NCBI GenBank assembly: GCA_018064525.1
Contig: JAGHVB010000029.1
Location: forward strand, 1 to 60,455
Direction: 5' to 3'
Length of the DNA stretch: 60,455 nt
Origin: Candidatus Treponema merdequi
GTDB taxonomy: Bacteria; Spirochaetota; Spirochaetia; Treponematales; Treponemataceae
Part shown: piece by piece, positions 18,321 through 25,938 of the stretch
How positions within the stretch are numbered: position 1 is the first letter of the stretch
Layout: every line of letters begins with the position of its first letter
Position numbers and translations under genes: made by a program
The notes under the pieces: generated by a model
What the model saw: only the letters and a program-made list of their open reading frames with translations
Database searches by the model: none
Told to the model about the DNA's origin: nothing

Positions 18321-20750
18321 ATGAGTGATTATCTGGATATTAACAACGAAGAGCTCTTGAAAGACTTTTTCACAGAAGCAGAACAGCAGGTGGAAAATCT
18401 TGAAAGCAACATCTTAGTCATTGAAAACGACCCGACAAATCATGATGCCATTGATGAAATTTTCAGAGCGGCACATACTTTGAAAGGTGGATCAGCAACT
18501 GTTGAAATGACTGAGCTTTCTACATTCACACATACTGTAGAAGATGTTCTTGATGAGCTCCGTTCGGACCGTTTACAAGTTACAGAACCTGTCGTCGATG
18601 TTTTGCTTGATTCTATCGATACAATCAAGGCAATGCTCGATGCACGTGCTAATGGCTCTGTTTATCAAGAAGATGTAACTTCTCTTTTGGACCGCCTTAA
18701 GGCGTTTATCCCAGAGAAACAAGATAAAAAAGCAAAGAAAACAGTTCCTGCAGAACTTCGTCCTCAGGTTCCTTCTCCAAAACCGGAACCTGTACAGGCC
18801 GCAGCACCTCAGACTGGTGCTCCTCCAAAGCCTGTAATTTCAGATGATGAATACGCAGAACTTACACAGGTTCTCGAAGCAGATCAGAAGCTTTGGTGTG
18901 TAACAGTAGCCTTTGATGAATCAAATCCGATGAACTCTGTCGGTGGTATTCAGGTATTTGCTGCACTTAAGGCATGTGGAAGCGTTCTGAAAACTGTTCC
19001 TGATTTTGATGCATTGTACGAGGATGAATTCTATCCTCAGGTACTTTATTATATCGGTTCCAGCTCGACAGCTGAAAATCTCGAAGATGTTGCATTTTTG
19101 AGTGATGTTACTTTGAGTACTGATGCTCAGATTGTGGAACCTGAAAGCGCCGCTAAATCTGCTCCGGAACCAGCTCCTGTAAAACCTGCAGCAGCTCCTG
19201 TTCAGGCAGCACCTGCAGCAGCTGCGCCTTCTCCGGTTCCTGCCGAAGAACAGGAAGCAGTGCCGGAAGTTCCACCAAAAGCAGAAGAAAAAACAGAAGC
19301 AAAACCAGAGGCAAAACCCGCTGCAAAAGCAGCTCCTGCAACTGGTACACATATTCAGCAGGGCTCTGTGCTCCGCGTAGATTCAAAGCGTATTGACTAT
19401 CTCTTAAACCTCGTTTCAGAGACTGTAATTACAAAGGCTGCATTTAACCAGACAGCAAGCCAGATGAGCGATATTCAGGTTCAGTTTCAGACAATTGATG
19501 CTGCATACCGTGAAAAAATCAGACGTATGTTTGACCAGCTTCCGCAGTATCTTGAAGAAATTCAGTCTGGTGTAAGCGTAAGAGATGTAAAAGCAAATAT
19601 CACTCAGGAATTTGGTGATGTTGTAAATTACTTTGATACATTTGAATCTTCACTTAAAAATCTTACTGTTAAGTTCCGTTCTTCAACTCAGAACCTTGGT
19701 CGTATTGCCGGAGAACTTCAGGAAGGCGTAATGAAAATCCGAATGGTTCCGATCAATCAGATTTTCAGCCGTTTCCCTCGCGTTGTCCGCGACCTTCAGA
19801 GAGATCTTAATAAAAAGGTTAACCTCGTAATTGAAGGTGAGGATACAGAACTTGATAAGACTGTAATTGATGATCTTCTTGACCCTGTAATGCACTGTGT
19901 AAGAAACTCTGTAGACCATGGTATTGAAGAGCCTCAGGTTCGTCTTGCTGCCGGTAAGCCGGAAGAAGGTACTTTACTTCTTAGAGCTTCAAACGAAGGT
20001 AACCAGATTATCATCGACATTGCAGATGATGGTGCTGGTATCAACGTAGAAAAAGTAAAGAATAAGGCTATTGAAAAAGGTCTTATTCATCCGAATAAAA
20101 AAATTTCCGATCAGGAAGCATATCAGTTAATCTTTATGCCAGGCTTTTCTACAGCTGCAAAGATTTCGAATGTTTCTGGACGCGGTGTAGGTCTTGATGT
20201 TGTTAAGACAATGATTGAAAAACTCAACGGAACAGTTTCTGTTTCAAGTGAACCTGGAAAGGGAACAAAGTTTACAATCCGTCTGCCGTTGACACTTGCC
20301 ATTATTCAGGGTCTTCTTGTTCGTGTCGGAAAGGAAGTTTACTCAATTCCAATTGCTTCGGTAATTGAATCACAGCGTGTAAAAATTGAAGACATTAATA
20401 CAATTGATAACTACGAAGTTCTGAATGTTCGTAATGAAGTTATCAGTATTCTTCGTCTTTCAAGATTGTTCAACATAAAAGAAACAAACAACAGCGAATA
20501 CAGCTTTGTTGTAATTGTAGGAACAGAAGAAAAGAAAATTGGTGTAATGGTCGATTCTCTTATTGGAGAAGAAGATGTTGTAATTAAACCTCTTCGCGAT
20601 CAGTTTACAAACTCACCGGGAATTGCCGGCGCTTCTGTATTAGGTGATGGATCTGTTTCTTTGATCATCGATGTTCGTCAGCTTCTTGAGCTTGGTGTGC
20701 GTCAGGAATTGAATGCACAGGAAGCTCAGTCTGCAGCGCAGAATATGTAA
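18321..20750 (+). CDS. cheA: Chemotaxis histidine kinase CheA
   Basis: Central kinase of chemotaxis; phosphorylates CheY in response to receptor state at the cell-pole array. Domains in order: HPt with phosphoacceptor His52 (RAAHTLKGGS); a P2-like region about 175-275; Ala/Pro linker about 280-345; dimerisation P3 about 350-470; ATPase P4 with N-box HCVRNSVDHG near 525, G1 DIADDGAGI and G2 GRGVGLDVV; and CheW-like P5 about 655-795. At 809 residues it is long because of the extended linker. It is first in the cheA-cheW/R-cheX-cheY operon. Confidence 0.97.
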   Translation: MSDYLDINNEELLKDFFTEAEQQVENLESNILVIENDPTNHDAIDEIFRAAHTLKGGSATVEMTELSTFTHTVEDVLDELRSDRLQVTEPVVDVLLDSIDTIKAMLDARANGSVYQEDVTSLLDRLKAFIPEKQDKKAKKTVPAELRPQVPSPKPEPVQAAAPQTGAPPKPVISDDEYAELTQVLEADQKLWCVTVAFDESNPMNSVGGIQVFAALKACGSVLKTVPDFDALYEDEFYPQVLYYIGSSSTAENLEDVAFLSDVTLSTDAQIVEPESAAKSAPEPAPVKPAAAPVQAAPAAAAPSPVPAEEQEAVPEVPPKAEEKTEAKPEAKPAAKAAPATGTHIQQGSVLRVDSKRIDYLLNLVSETVITKAAFNQTASQMSDIQVQFQTIDAAYREKIRRMFDQLPQYLEEIQSGVSVRDVKANITQEFGDVVNYFDTFESSLKNLTVKFRSSTQNLGRIAGELQEGVMKIRMVPINQIFSRFPRVVRDLQRDLNKKVNLVIEGEDTELDKTVIDDLLDPVMHCVRNSVDHGIEEPQVRLAAGKPEEGTLLLRASNEGNQIIIDIADDGAGINVEKVKNKAIEKGLIHPNKKISDQEAYQLIFMPGFSTAAKISNVSGRGVGLDVVKTMIEKLNGTVSVSSEPGKGTKFTIRLPLTLAIIQGLLVRVGKEVYSIPIASVIESQRVKIEDINTIDNYEVLNVRNEVISILRLSRLFNIKETNNSEYSFVVIVGTEEKKIGVMVDSLIGEEDVVIKPLRDQFTNSPGIAGASVLGDGSVSLIIDVRQLLELGVRQELNAQEAQSAAQNM

Positions 20751-20770
20751 AAAAAAAGGTGGAGATGTTT

Positions 20771-22180
20771 ATGGAAAACGAATACACAAATGCTACACAG
20801 TTAACAGACGATCTCACTATGATGCAGCAGGAAGCAGATGATAAAGAAAATGTTTCTGTTGTTGACTACAAAATGGTAACTTTTTCTCTTGCAGGAAAAG
20901 ATTATGCCATTGACATCATGCAGGTAAAAGAAATTGCAAAGACTGGACGCTTTACTTATGTTCCTAATACTTTGCCTTTTGTTCTTGGTGTATACAACCT
21001 TCGTGGTGAAATTATTCCGATTATTGACTTAAGATTGTTCTTTAATATTGATGTTCCTCCTCGTCAGGATAATGCTGTTGAAAACATGCTTATCGTAAGC
21101 GTAGAAGACCAGCTTTTTGGTGTTGTAGTTGATGCAATCGATAAAGTTGTTGGAATTCAAAAAAGTACAATTCAGCCTCCACACCCATTGTTTGGCGACA
21201 TTAACATTAAGTACATCTATGGTGTTGTAGAGTCTCAGAGTCATCTTTATATTCTTCTCGATATTGAACGTATTTTCAATTCCAGAATTTCTTCAAAAGA
21301 TAATGAAAATGGAATGAATAACGTTTATGTGAATACTTCTGTAAGGGAAATAATGCCGGATAATCAGGCTCAGACTCCTGCCAGAGGTCTTGCTGCAAAG
21401 GCAGCACAGGCAAATGCAAACGCAAATGCTGCTTCTCAGAAAGACAATTCACAGGATTATAAGTTTGTCGTAGATGAGTTAAAAAATCTTAAGAAATTCT
21501 TTGTTTCAGATCTTAACGAAAACTGGGTTAAAAGCCGTTTTGAAGAATGGTCAAAAGAAAGAAAAGAAAGTCAGCTTCAGACAGAAAAAGATGCTGATGA
21601 TTTCTTGAGTAAATTCTGGTCTCCTTGTAACGGACAATGGTGGACTAAACAATATGCGGATGAAGTTTATAAACTTTTACCGGATAATTCAGCAAAACAG
21701 ATTGTAGTCTGGAATCCTGGATGTGGTAAAGGTTATGAATCATTCTCGCTTGCATGTCTTTTGAAGAAGCGTTACCCTGATTCTAAAATCAGAATTTACG
21801 CTCATGACATGGATTTGCTAAATGTATCTAATGCACCTTTAATTTCAATTCCGGAAACATACGCAAATGACTGGTATGCTCCGTTTGTGACAAAAAAGGT
21901 GAATGGAGAATATACCTTTACACAGGAAATAAAAGATATTATCATGTTTGAGTACCATGACTGTACGCACAGTAATTCGCTCCCTATGGTAGACATCGTA
22001 TTTGCACGTGATCTTCTTTCTTTCCTTTCTGTAGAGGCACAGAATATGGTTGTTGGTGATTTTGATGAAAAACTCAAAGGTAATGGTATCATTATCCTGG
22101 GTCAGGGAGAATCACTTGGCAAGGGCTCTAATTGGGGTGAAAAGACTGTCGGGTCTTTAACCTACTTTAATAAACAATAG
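20771..22180 (+). CDS. cheW: CheW coupling protein fused to CheR-like domain
   Basis: Residues about 35-180 are a CheW domain that couples receptors to CheA (VDYKMVTFSLAGKDYAIDIM, PFVLGVYNLRGEIIPIIDLR). After an Ala/Asn-rich linker, residues about 230-470 resemble the catalytic half of the methyltransferase CheR: VVWNPGCGKGYESFSLACLL stands where CheR has a Gly-rich SAM motif, followed by IRIYAHDMDLLNVSNA and FARDLLSFL. The helical substrate-recognition domain of CheR is missing and the SAM motif differs (GKGYES for STGEEP), so activity is doubtful. CheW/CheR-like fusions are known in treponemes. ATG 20771 is chosen over GTG 20759, which overlaps the binding site AAGGTGGAG. Confidence 0.93.
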   Translation: MENEYTNATQLTDDLTMMQQEADDKENVSVVDYKMVTFSLAGKDYAIDIMQVKEIAKTGRFTYVPNTLPFVLGVYNLRGEIIPIIDLRLFFNIDVPPRQDNAVENMLIVSVEDQLFGVVVDAIDKVVGIQKSTIQPPHPLFGDINIKYIYGVVESQSHLYILLDIERIFNSRISSKDNENGMNNVYVNTSVREIMPDNQAQTPARGLAAKAAQANANANAASQKDNSQDYKFVVDELKNLKKFFVSDLNENWVKSRFEEWSKERKESQLQTEKDADDFLSKFWSPCNGQWWTKQYADEVYKLLPDNSAKQIVVWNPGCGKGYESFSLACLLKKRYPDSKIRIYAHDMDLLNVSNAPLISIPETYANDWYAPFVTKKVNGEYTFTQEIKDIIMFEYHDCTHSNSLPMVDIVFARDLLSFLSVEAQNMVVGDFDEKLKGNGIIILGQGESLGKGSNWGEKTVGSLTYFNKQ

Positions 22181-22196
22181 CATTAAGGAGTAGTGC

Positions 22197-22679
22197 ATGA
22201 GAGTTGAGTATATTAACCCATTTGTAGAAACTTCATACAGAGTTTTAAAAGAAGTTTTAGGTGATGCGGAAGTTAAACGTGGCGACTTGTATTTAAAGTC
22301 AACTGCAATGCCTGTAATGGGTGTAGCAGCTTTAGTAGGCTTGGCAGGCGATGTTGAAGGTCGTGTTTTATTTGACATGACATTTGAAACAGCTTTAAAT
22401 ATCGCATCAAAGATGAATGGCGAACAGCTTGCTGAATTTGATGATTTGGCAAAAGCTACAATCAGTGAATTGGCAAACCTTATTACAGCTCAGGCAGTTA
22501 CAAAACTGCATGAACTTGGATTTAAGTTTGACCTTACACCACCAGCTTTGTTTGCAGGCGAAAAAATGGAAATTGCCGCATTGGCAGGACAGTCAGAAAA
22601 TGTTGAAGCATTAATTGTTCCACTTATTACTGACTTTGGAAAAATTGAAGTTAACGTTGCAATTCGTGAACGCGCATAA
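22197..22679 (+). CDS. cheX: CheY-P phosphatase CheX
   Basis: Dephosphorylates CheY-P and so resets flagellar switching. At 160 residues it matches the CheC/CheX/FliY-type fold. The catalytic E-x-x-N is in ISELANLITAQA (about residues 92-95), as in CheX, which has a single site. Spirochaetes use CheX rather than CheZ. GGAG precedes the ATG; the gaps are 16 bases to cheW/R and 18 to cheY, so all are in one transcript. Confidence 0.95.
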   Translation: MRVEYINPFVETSYRVLKEVLGDAEVKRGDLYLKSTAMPVMGVAALVGLAGDVEGRVLFDMTFETALNIASKMNGEQLAEFDDLAKATISELANLITAQAVTKLHELGFKFDLTPPALFAGEKMEIAALAGQSENVEALIVPLITDFGKIEVNVAIRERA

Positions 22680-22697
22680 TACAAAGGGAGAAAAGTT

Positions 22698-23132
22698 ATG
22701 AAAACAAAACAGGATTTTCCTACAATCAACGAAAGACCACCAGAAGGTACAAAAGCTGACGGATCAAAATTCCGTGTTTTAGTTGTAGACGATTCAATCT
22801 TCGTTGCTAAACAGCTCGGACAGATTTTGTCCAGCGAAGGTTATGAAATTGTTGCAACTGCAGCAGATGGAAAAGAAGGTGTTGATAAATATAAGGAGCT
22901 TTGTCCAAATGTTGATATCGTAACAATGGATATTACAATGCCTCGTATGGATGGTATTACAGCTCTTGAACAGATTATGGCTTTTGATAAAAATGCAAAA
23001 GTTGTAATGGTTTCTGCCCTCGGAAAAGAAGAACTTGTTAAAAAGTCTCTTTTGCTTGGTGCTAAAAACTATATCATCAAACCTCTTGACCGCAAAAAGG
23101 TTTTGGAACGCATTGGCGCTTCATTAAAATAG
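22698..23132 (+). CDS. cheY: Chemotaxis response regulator CheY
   Basis: Single-domain receiver that binds the flagellar switch when phosphorylated by CheA. After a 20-residue N-terminal tail it has the acidic pair and start of strand 1 (RVLVVDDSIF), the phosphoacceptor Asp in DIVTMDITMPRMDG, the Ser in VMVSALG and the Lys in IIKPLDR. Last gene of the che operon; a long hairpin terminator follows at 23223-23287. Confidence 0.97.
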   Translation: MKTKQDFPTINERPPEGTKADGSKFRVLVVDDSIFVAKQLGQILSSEGYEIVATAADGKEGVDKYKELCPNVDIVTMDITMPRMDGITALEQIMAFDKNAKVVMVSALGKEELVKKSLLLGAKNYIIKPLDRKKVLERIGASLK

Positions 23133-23222
23133 AATTATTCAGTTTGTGCCTGTCCTTTTCAAGTCTGATATTGTTTAGACTTGAGAGGCGGTTCAACTTA
23201 CAGATTTTTTCTCTTTTAGAAT

Positions 23223-23287
23223 AAACACTATAATGGTTTTATTTCAGTTTTTTAAAATTGAGATAAAATCGTTATAGTGTTTTTTTG
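23223..23287 (+). terminator. Terminator of the che operon
   Basis: A long stem of about 25 pairs (with G-T pairs), AAACACTATAA... with ...TTATAGTGTTT, is followed by seven Ts. It separates cheY from the convergent regulator gene that ends at 23319 and could serve both directions. Confidence 0.85.
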
Positions 23288-23318
23288 TTTAAACACTTTT
23301 TGTTTTAGCGTTGTAAGT

Positions 23319-24164
23319 TTATTTTTTATTGCAGTCTGGAACTGTTGTAAGTATGTAGCCTTTATTAAAAGAAATTATGTCAAAGTTCAGTTCTGAATCG
23401 TTTGCAAGAATATTTCTAAGACGATGTATTGTAAGTCTTAAGCTGTTGGAACTTGCCGGTTTGTCATCTCTTGAAATATATTCACATAATTCTTTTGCGG
23501 ATACATGTCTGTCAAAATTCTGATAGAGCTTGTTAAAAATTATCTGAAGCTTATTTGAAATATGATTTCTCTTGTGGAATTTTTTTATGCAGTCTGAAGT
23601 TTCAAGCAGTGTATTTTCATCATGATTAAAAGGCTTCCGCTTTTTTTCAGGTACAAGAAAATCTGTAATTACATTTGAAAAGTGAGAAGTGTAATATTCC
23701 ACTTCATGAGAATCAATTGGTTCTATGTAGCGGAGATTGTCAGATATATATTCTTTTGGTTCCTGAATGCAGCTTACATAAGGATAAATTTCTGGATTCT
23801 GAAGGGCATTCTGCATTATGTCAAGAAACGGTAAAATTGCAGAAAGATCAGAAAAATAACCTGTTTTCTGAAGCTGTTTTTTCCAGAACATTTTTCTGTT
23901 TTCCGCAAGTGGAAAAGGATGATTGTAAAAAACAATCGGAAACATTTTATTATGTTTCAAAAGAAGGCTGTAAGGATTGAAAGTTGTACTCTGATAGTAC
24001 ATAAAGTCTAAAAACAGAATATCAGGTTCAACGCCAAATTCAAAAATATTTTGAAAAAGTTTTGTAAGCAGCGGATAAATTTTGATTTCAACATTGGTAC
24101 CTGCCATTTTGTCTGCAAGGAGCTGACATACATCAGGCTGCCTTGTTAAAAAGTAGATACGCAT
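23319..24164 (-). CDS. Transcriptional regulator with pseudo-receiver and winged-helix domain
   Basis: The C-terminal ~95 residues are an OmpR/PhoB-type winged helix: LQIIFNKLYQNFDRHVSAKELCEYI, then SNSLRLTIHRLRNIL as recognition helix and FNKGYILT as wing. The N-terminal ~120 residues look like a receiver fold with an Asp at the phosphoacceptor place (LFLDFM, Asp53). But the acidic pair after strand 1 is absent (TRQPD) and the Thr/Ser and Lys positions are not conserved, so it may not be phosphorylated. No histidine kinase is adjacent. It is divergent from the G3E GTPase gene across 305 bases. Confidence 0.75.
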   Translation of the reverse strand: MRIYFLTRQPDVCQLLADKMAGTNVEIKIYPLLTKLFQNIFEFGVEPDILFLDFMYYQSTTFNPYSLLLKHNKMFPIVFYNHPFPLAENRKMFWKKQLQKTGYFSDLSAILPFLDIMQNALQNPEIYPYVSCIQEPKEYISDNLRYIEPIDSHEVEYYTSHFSNVITDFLVPEKKRKPFNHDENTLLETSDCIKKFHKRNHISNKLQIIFNKLYQNFDRHVSAKELCEYISRDDKPASSNSLRLTIHRLRNILANDSELNFDIISFNKGYILTTVPDCNKK

Positions 24165-24469
24165 AGTTAATTATTCTCTCTTGATGTTAAGTTACTTAAA
24201 ATAATATCATAATCAATAAAGATTTCAATACTAAGGTTTTCAAATATTGTAAAAATGTTAAAAATATAATTTTATAGTAAAAAAGTTTAATGATAAAAAG
24301 TTAAAACTTCTGGATAAAAGTTAAAAGCTGGAAAACCGTGGTAAAAAATTCAACCTGAATAAAAACTTTCAGATTATTCTTGTTAGAATGCGGAATATTT
24401 ATTATATTTATTGGAACGAAGACATTTTTAATATGTTCCACTTAAAATAATTTTATAAGAGGCGCGAAA
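24165..24469. promoter_or_regulatory. Divergent intergenic region with GTTAAAA repeats
   Basis: This 305-base AT-rich region separates two divergent genes and must carry both promoters. It has three GTTAAAA copies in the same orientation at 24257, 24300 and 24320; the last two lie within a near-repeat of about 19 bases spaced 20 bp apart. A TGGAAC/GTTCCA inverted repeat (24412-24417 with 24435-24440) sits just before the GTPase gene. I see no convincing coding sequence. Confidence 0.5.
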
Positions 24470-25771
24470 ATGGGTAAGAAAGTTCCTATTACATTGCTTG
24501 CAGGATATCTTGGTGCTGGTAAGACAACACTTATGAATCATATTTTGAACAATCAGAAAGGTTATAAGGTAGCCGTAATTGTAAACGACATCGGTGAAGT
24601 TAATGTTGATGCTACTCTGATTGCAAAGGATGCAAATATTACTGATACTTCGAGCATTGTTGCCCTTCAGAACGGATGTATCTGCTGTCAGCTTAAGAGC
24701 GATATGGTTAACCAGATTGAAAAGCTCATCAAGACAGGCAAGTATGATTATATTTTGATTGAAGCAAGCGGTGTCTGTGAACCGCTTCCGATTGCTCAGG
24801 CTTTGTCTCAGATCAGCAACGGTTATATCGATGGAATTATTTCTGTAGTTGATTCAATGCGTATGGTAACTGAATTTGATGAAGGTAATGCGCTTTTGAA
24901 GGATAATATCGGGGAAGAAGATATTGAAAGTCTTCTCGTTCAGCAGATTGAATTCTGTAATACTCTTATCATCAATAAAGTTGACCTTGTTACAGAAGAA
25001 CAGCTTAAAAAAATCAGAAAGATGGTAAAAATTCTTCAGCCTAATGCACGTGTAATTGAAACTACGAAAGCAAATGTTGCAATTGAAGACATCATCGGAA
25101 CAAAAGAATTTGATTTTGAAAAAGTTTATGCAAGTGCCGGATGGGTTGCAGAACTCAACAGACTTGATAACGAAGATGATGACAGAGATGAAGATCATGA
25201 TGAACATGACCATCACCATCATGACCATGATGAAGACGAACACGAACATCACCACCACCATCATAATGATGAAGATGATGACGACGACGATGATGATGAA
25301 TGCGATCACGATGCAGAACATTGTCATGACGAACACTGCCATCACCATCATCACCACCACGAACATCATCACGACGGCGAATCAGAAGATGAATATGGAA
25401 TCGGTTCATTTGTTTATTACCGCCGCGGATGTTTTGACCGCCAGCTTCTGGATAAAGTTGCTGACAAGTGGCCGAAGAACATCGTCCGTTCAAAGGGTGT
25501 AATGTGGTTTAATGATGAACCTGAAATGGCATGGGTCTGGGAAACTACTGGACGCCAGATTGTTGCAGGATACTCTGGTGCATGGCTTGCTTCGGCTCCA
25601 AAACGAGAACAGGAAAAAATCTTGAAGCAGGATCCTGAAATGGCAAAGAACTGGGACCCGAAATATGGCGACCGTATGATTAAGCTTGTAATCATCGGTA
25701 TGCACCTTGATAAAAAGGCTATCAGTGATCTGCTTGATACTGCAATTACTGCAGACCCTGAAAATTTATAA
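24470..25771 (+). CDS. G3E-family (CobW/ZNG/YjiA-type) GTPase with His/Asp-rich metal loop
   Basis: A metal-chaperone GTPase. Walker A is GYLGAGKTT (residues 12-20), the conserved metal-binding CxCC is Cys70-Ile-Cys72-Cys73 (NGCICC), and base recognition is NKVD. Between the GTPase domain and the C-terminal CobW domain (about residues 320-433) lies a stretch of about 65 residues made almost only of His, Asp and Glu (about 238-305), which should bind several Zn, Ni or Co ions. The metal cannot be decided from sequence; no cobalamin, nitrile hydratase or hydrogenase genes are nearby, so a zinc role is the most likely inference. Confidence 0.9.
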   Translation: MGKKVPITLLAGYLGAGKTTLMNHILNNQKGYKVAVIVNDIGEVNVDATLIAKDANITDTSSIVALQNGCICCQLKSDMVNQIEKLIKTGKYDYILIEASGVCEPLPIAQALSQISNGYIDGIISVVDSMRMVTEFDEGNALLKDNIGEEDIESLLVQQIEFCNTLIINKVDLVTEEQLKKIRKMVKILQPNARVIETTKANVAIEDIIGTKEFDFEKVYASAGWVAELNRLDNEDDDRDEDHDEHDHHHHDHDEDEHEHHHHHHNDEDDDDDDDDECDHDAEHCHDEHCHHHHHHHEHHHDGESEDEYGIGSFVYYRRGCFDRQLLDKVADKWPKNIVRSKGVMWFNDEPEMAWVWETTGRQIVAGYSGAWLASAPKREQEKILKQDPEMAKNWDPKYGDRMIKLVIIGMHLDKKAISDLLDTAITADPENL

Positions 25772-25821
25772 AAAAAATTAAAAAAAATTTTATTATTTGA
25801 TATAAAACAGCAAATTATTTG

Positions 25822-25938
25822 TATATTATAAGTGGTTGTTGTTTTCTGGCATTGGATGCCTTTAATGGTAATCCTTTCCTCCTTGACCGGAATCTCTGTG
25901 TGAGGTTCCGGTCTTTTTTTGTATGGGGGTAATTTAAA
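25822..25938 (+). promoter_or_regulatory. Leader of the giant gene with possible promoter
   Basis: A candidate -10 (TATATT or TATTAT, 25822-25829) is seen, with a weak TTGATA at 25797-25802 spaced 19 bases away. From there to the ATG the leader would be about 100 bases, with a small hairpin (GGCAT/ATGCC, 25848-25860) and a full terminator-like hairpin (25885-25920). The binding site GGGGGT follows at about 25924. Confidence 0.4.
25885..25920 (+). terminator. Strong terminator hairpin 19 bases before the giant gene
   Basis: GACCGGAA (25885-25892) pairs perfectly with TTCCGGTC (25906-25913) and is followed by seven Ts. It can end the G3E GTPase transcript, but it is so close to the next start codon that no complete promoter fits between them. 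See findings for the attenuation hypothesis. Confidence 0.85.

Noticed and set aside
23159-23184. 8-bp perfect inverted repeat after cheY (TCAAGTCT/AGACTTGA)
   Set aside because: No T-run follows and the strong terminator lies just downstream; there is no evidence for a separate RNA.
24412-24440. TGGAAC/GTTCCA inverted repeat before the G3E GTPase as a Zur site
   Set aside because: It does not resemble the usual Zur palindrome, and the 17-base gap is too wide for one dimer.
24854-25372. Minus-strand open frame opposite the His-rich GTPase, looking like a membrane protein
   Set aside because: Its Met/Val/Ile runs are the complement of His and Asp codons (CAT, CAC, GAT); it is a shadow of the metal-binding tract.
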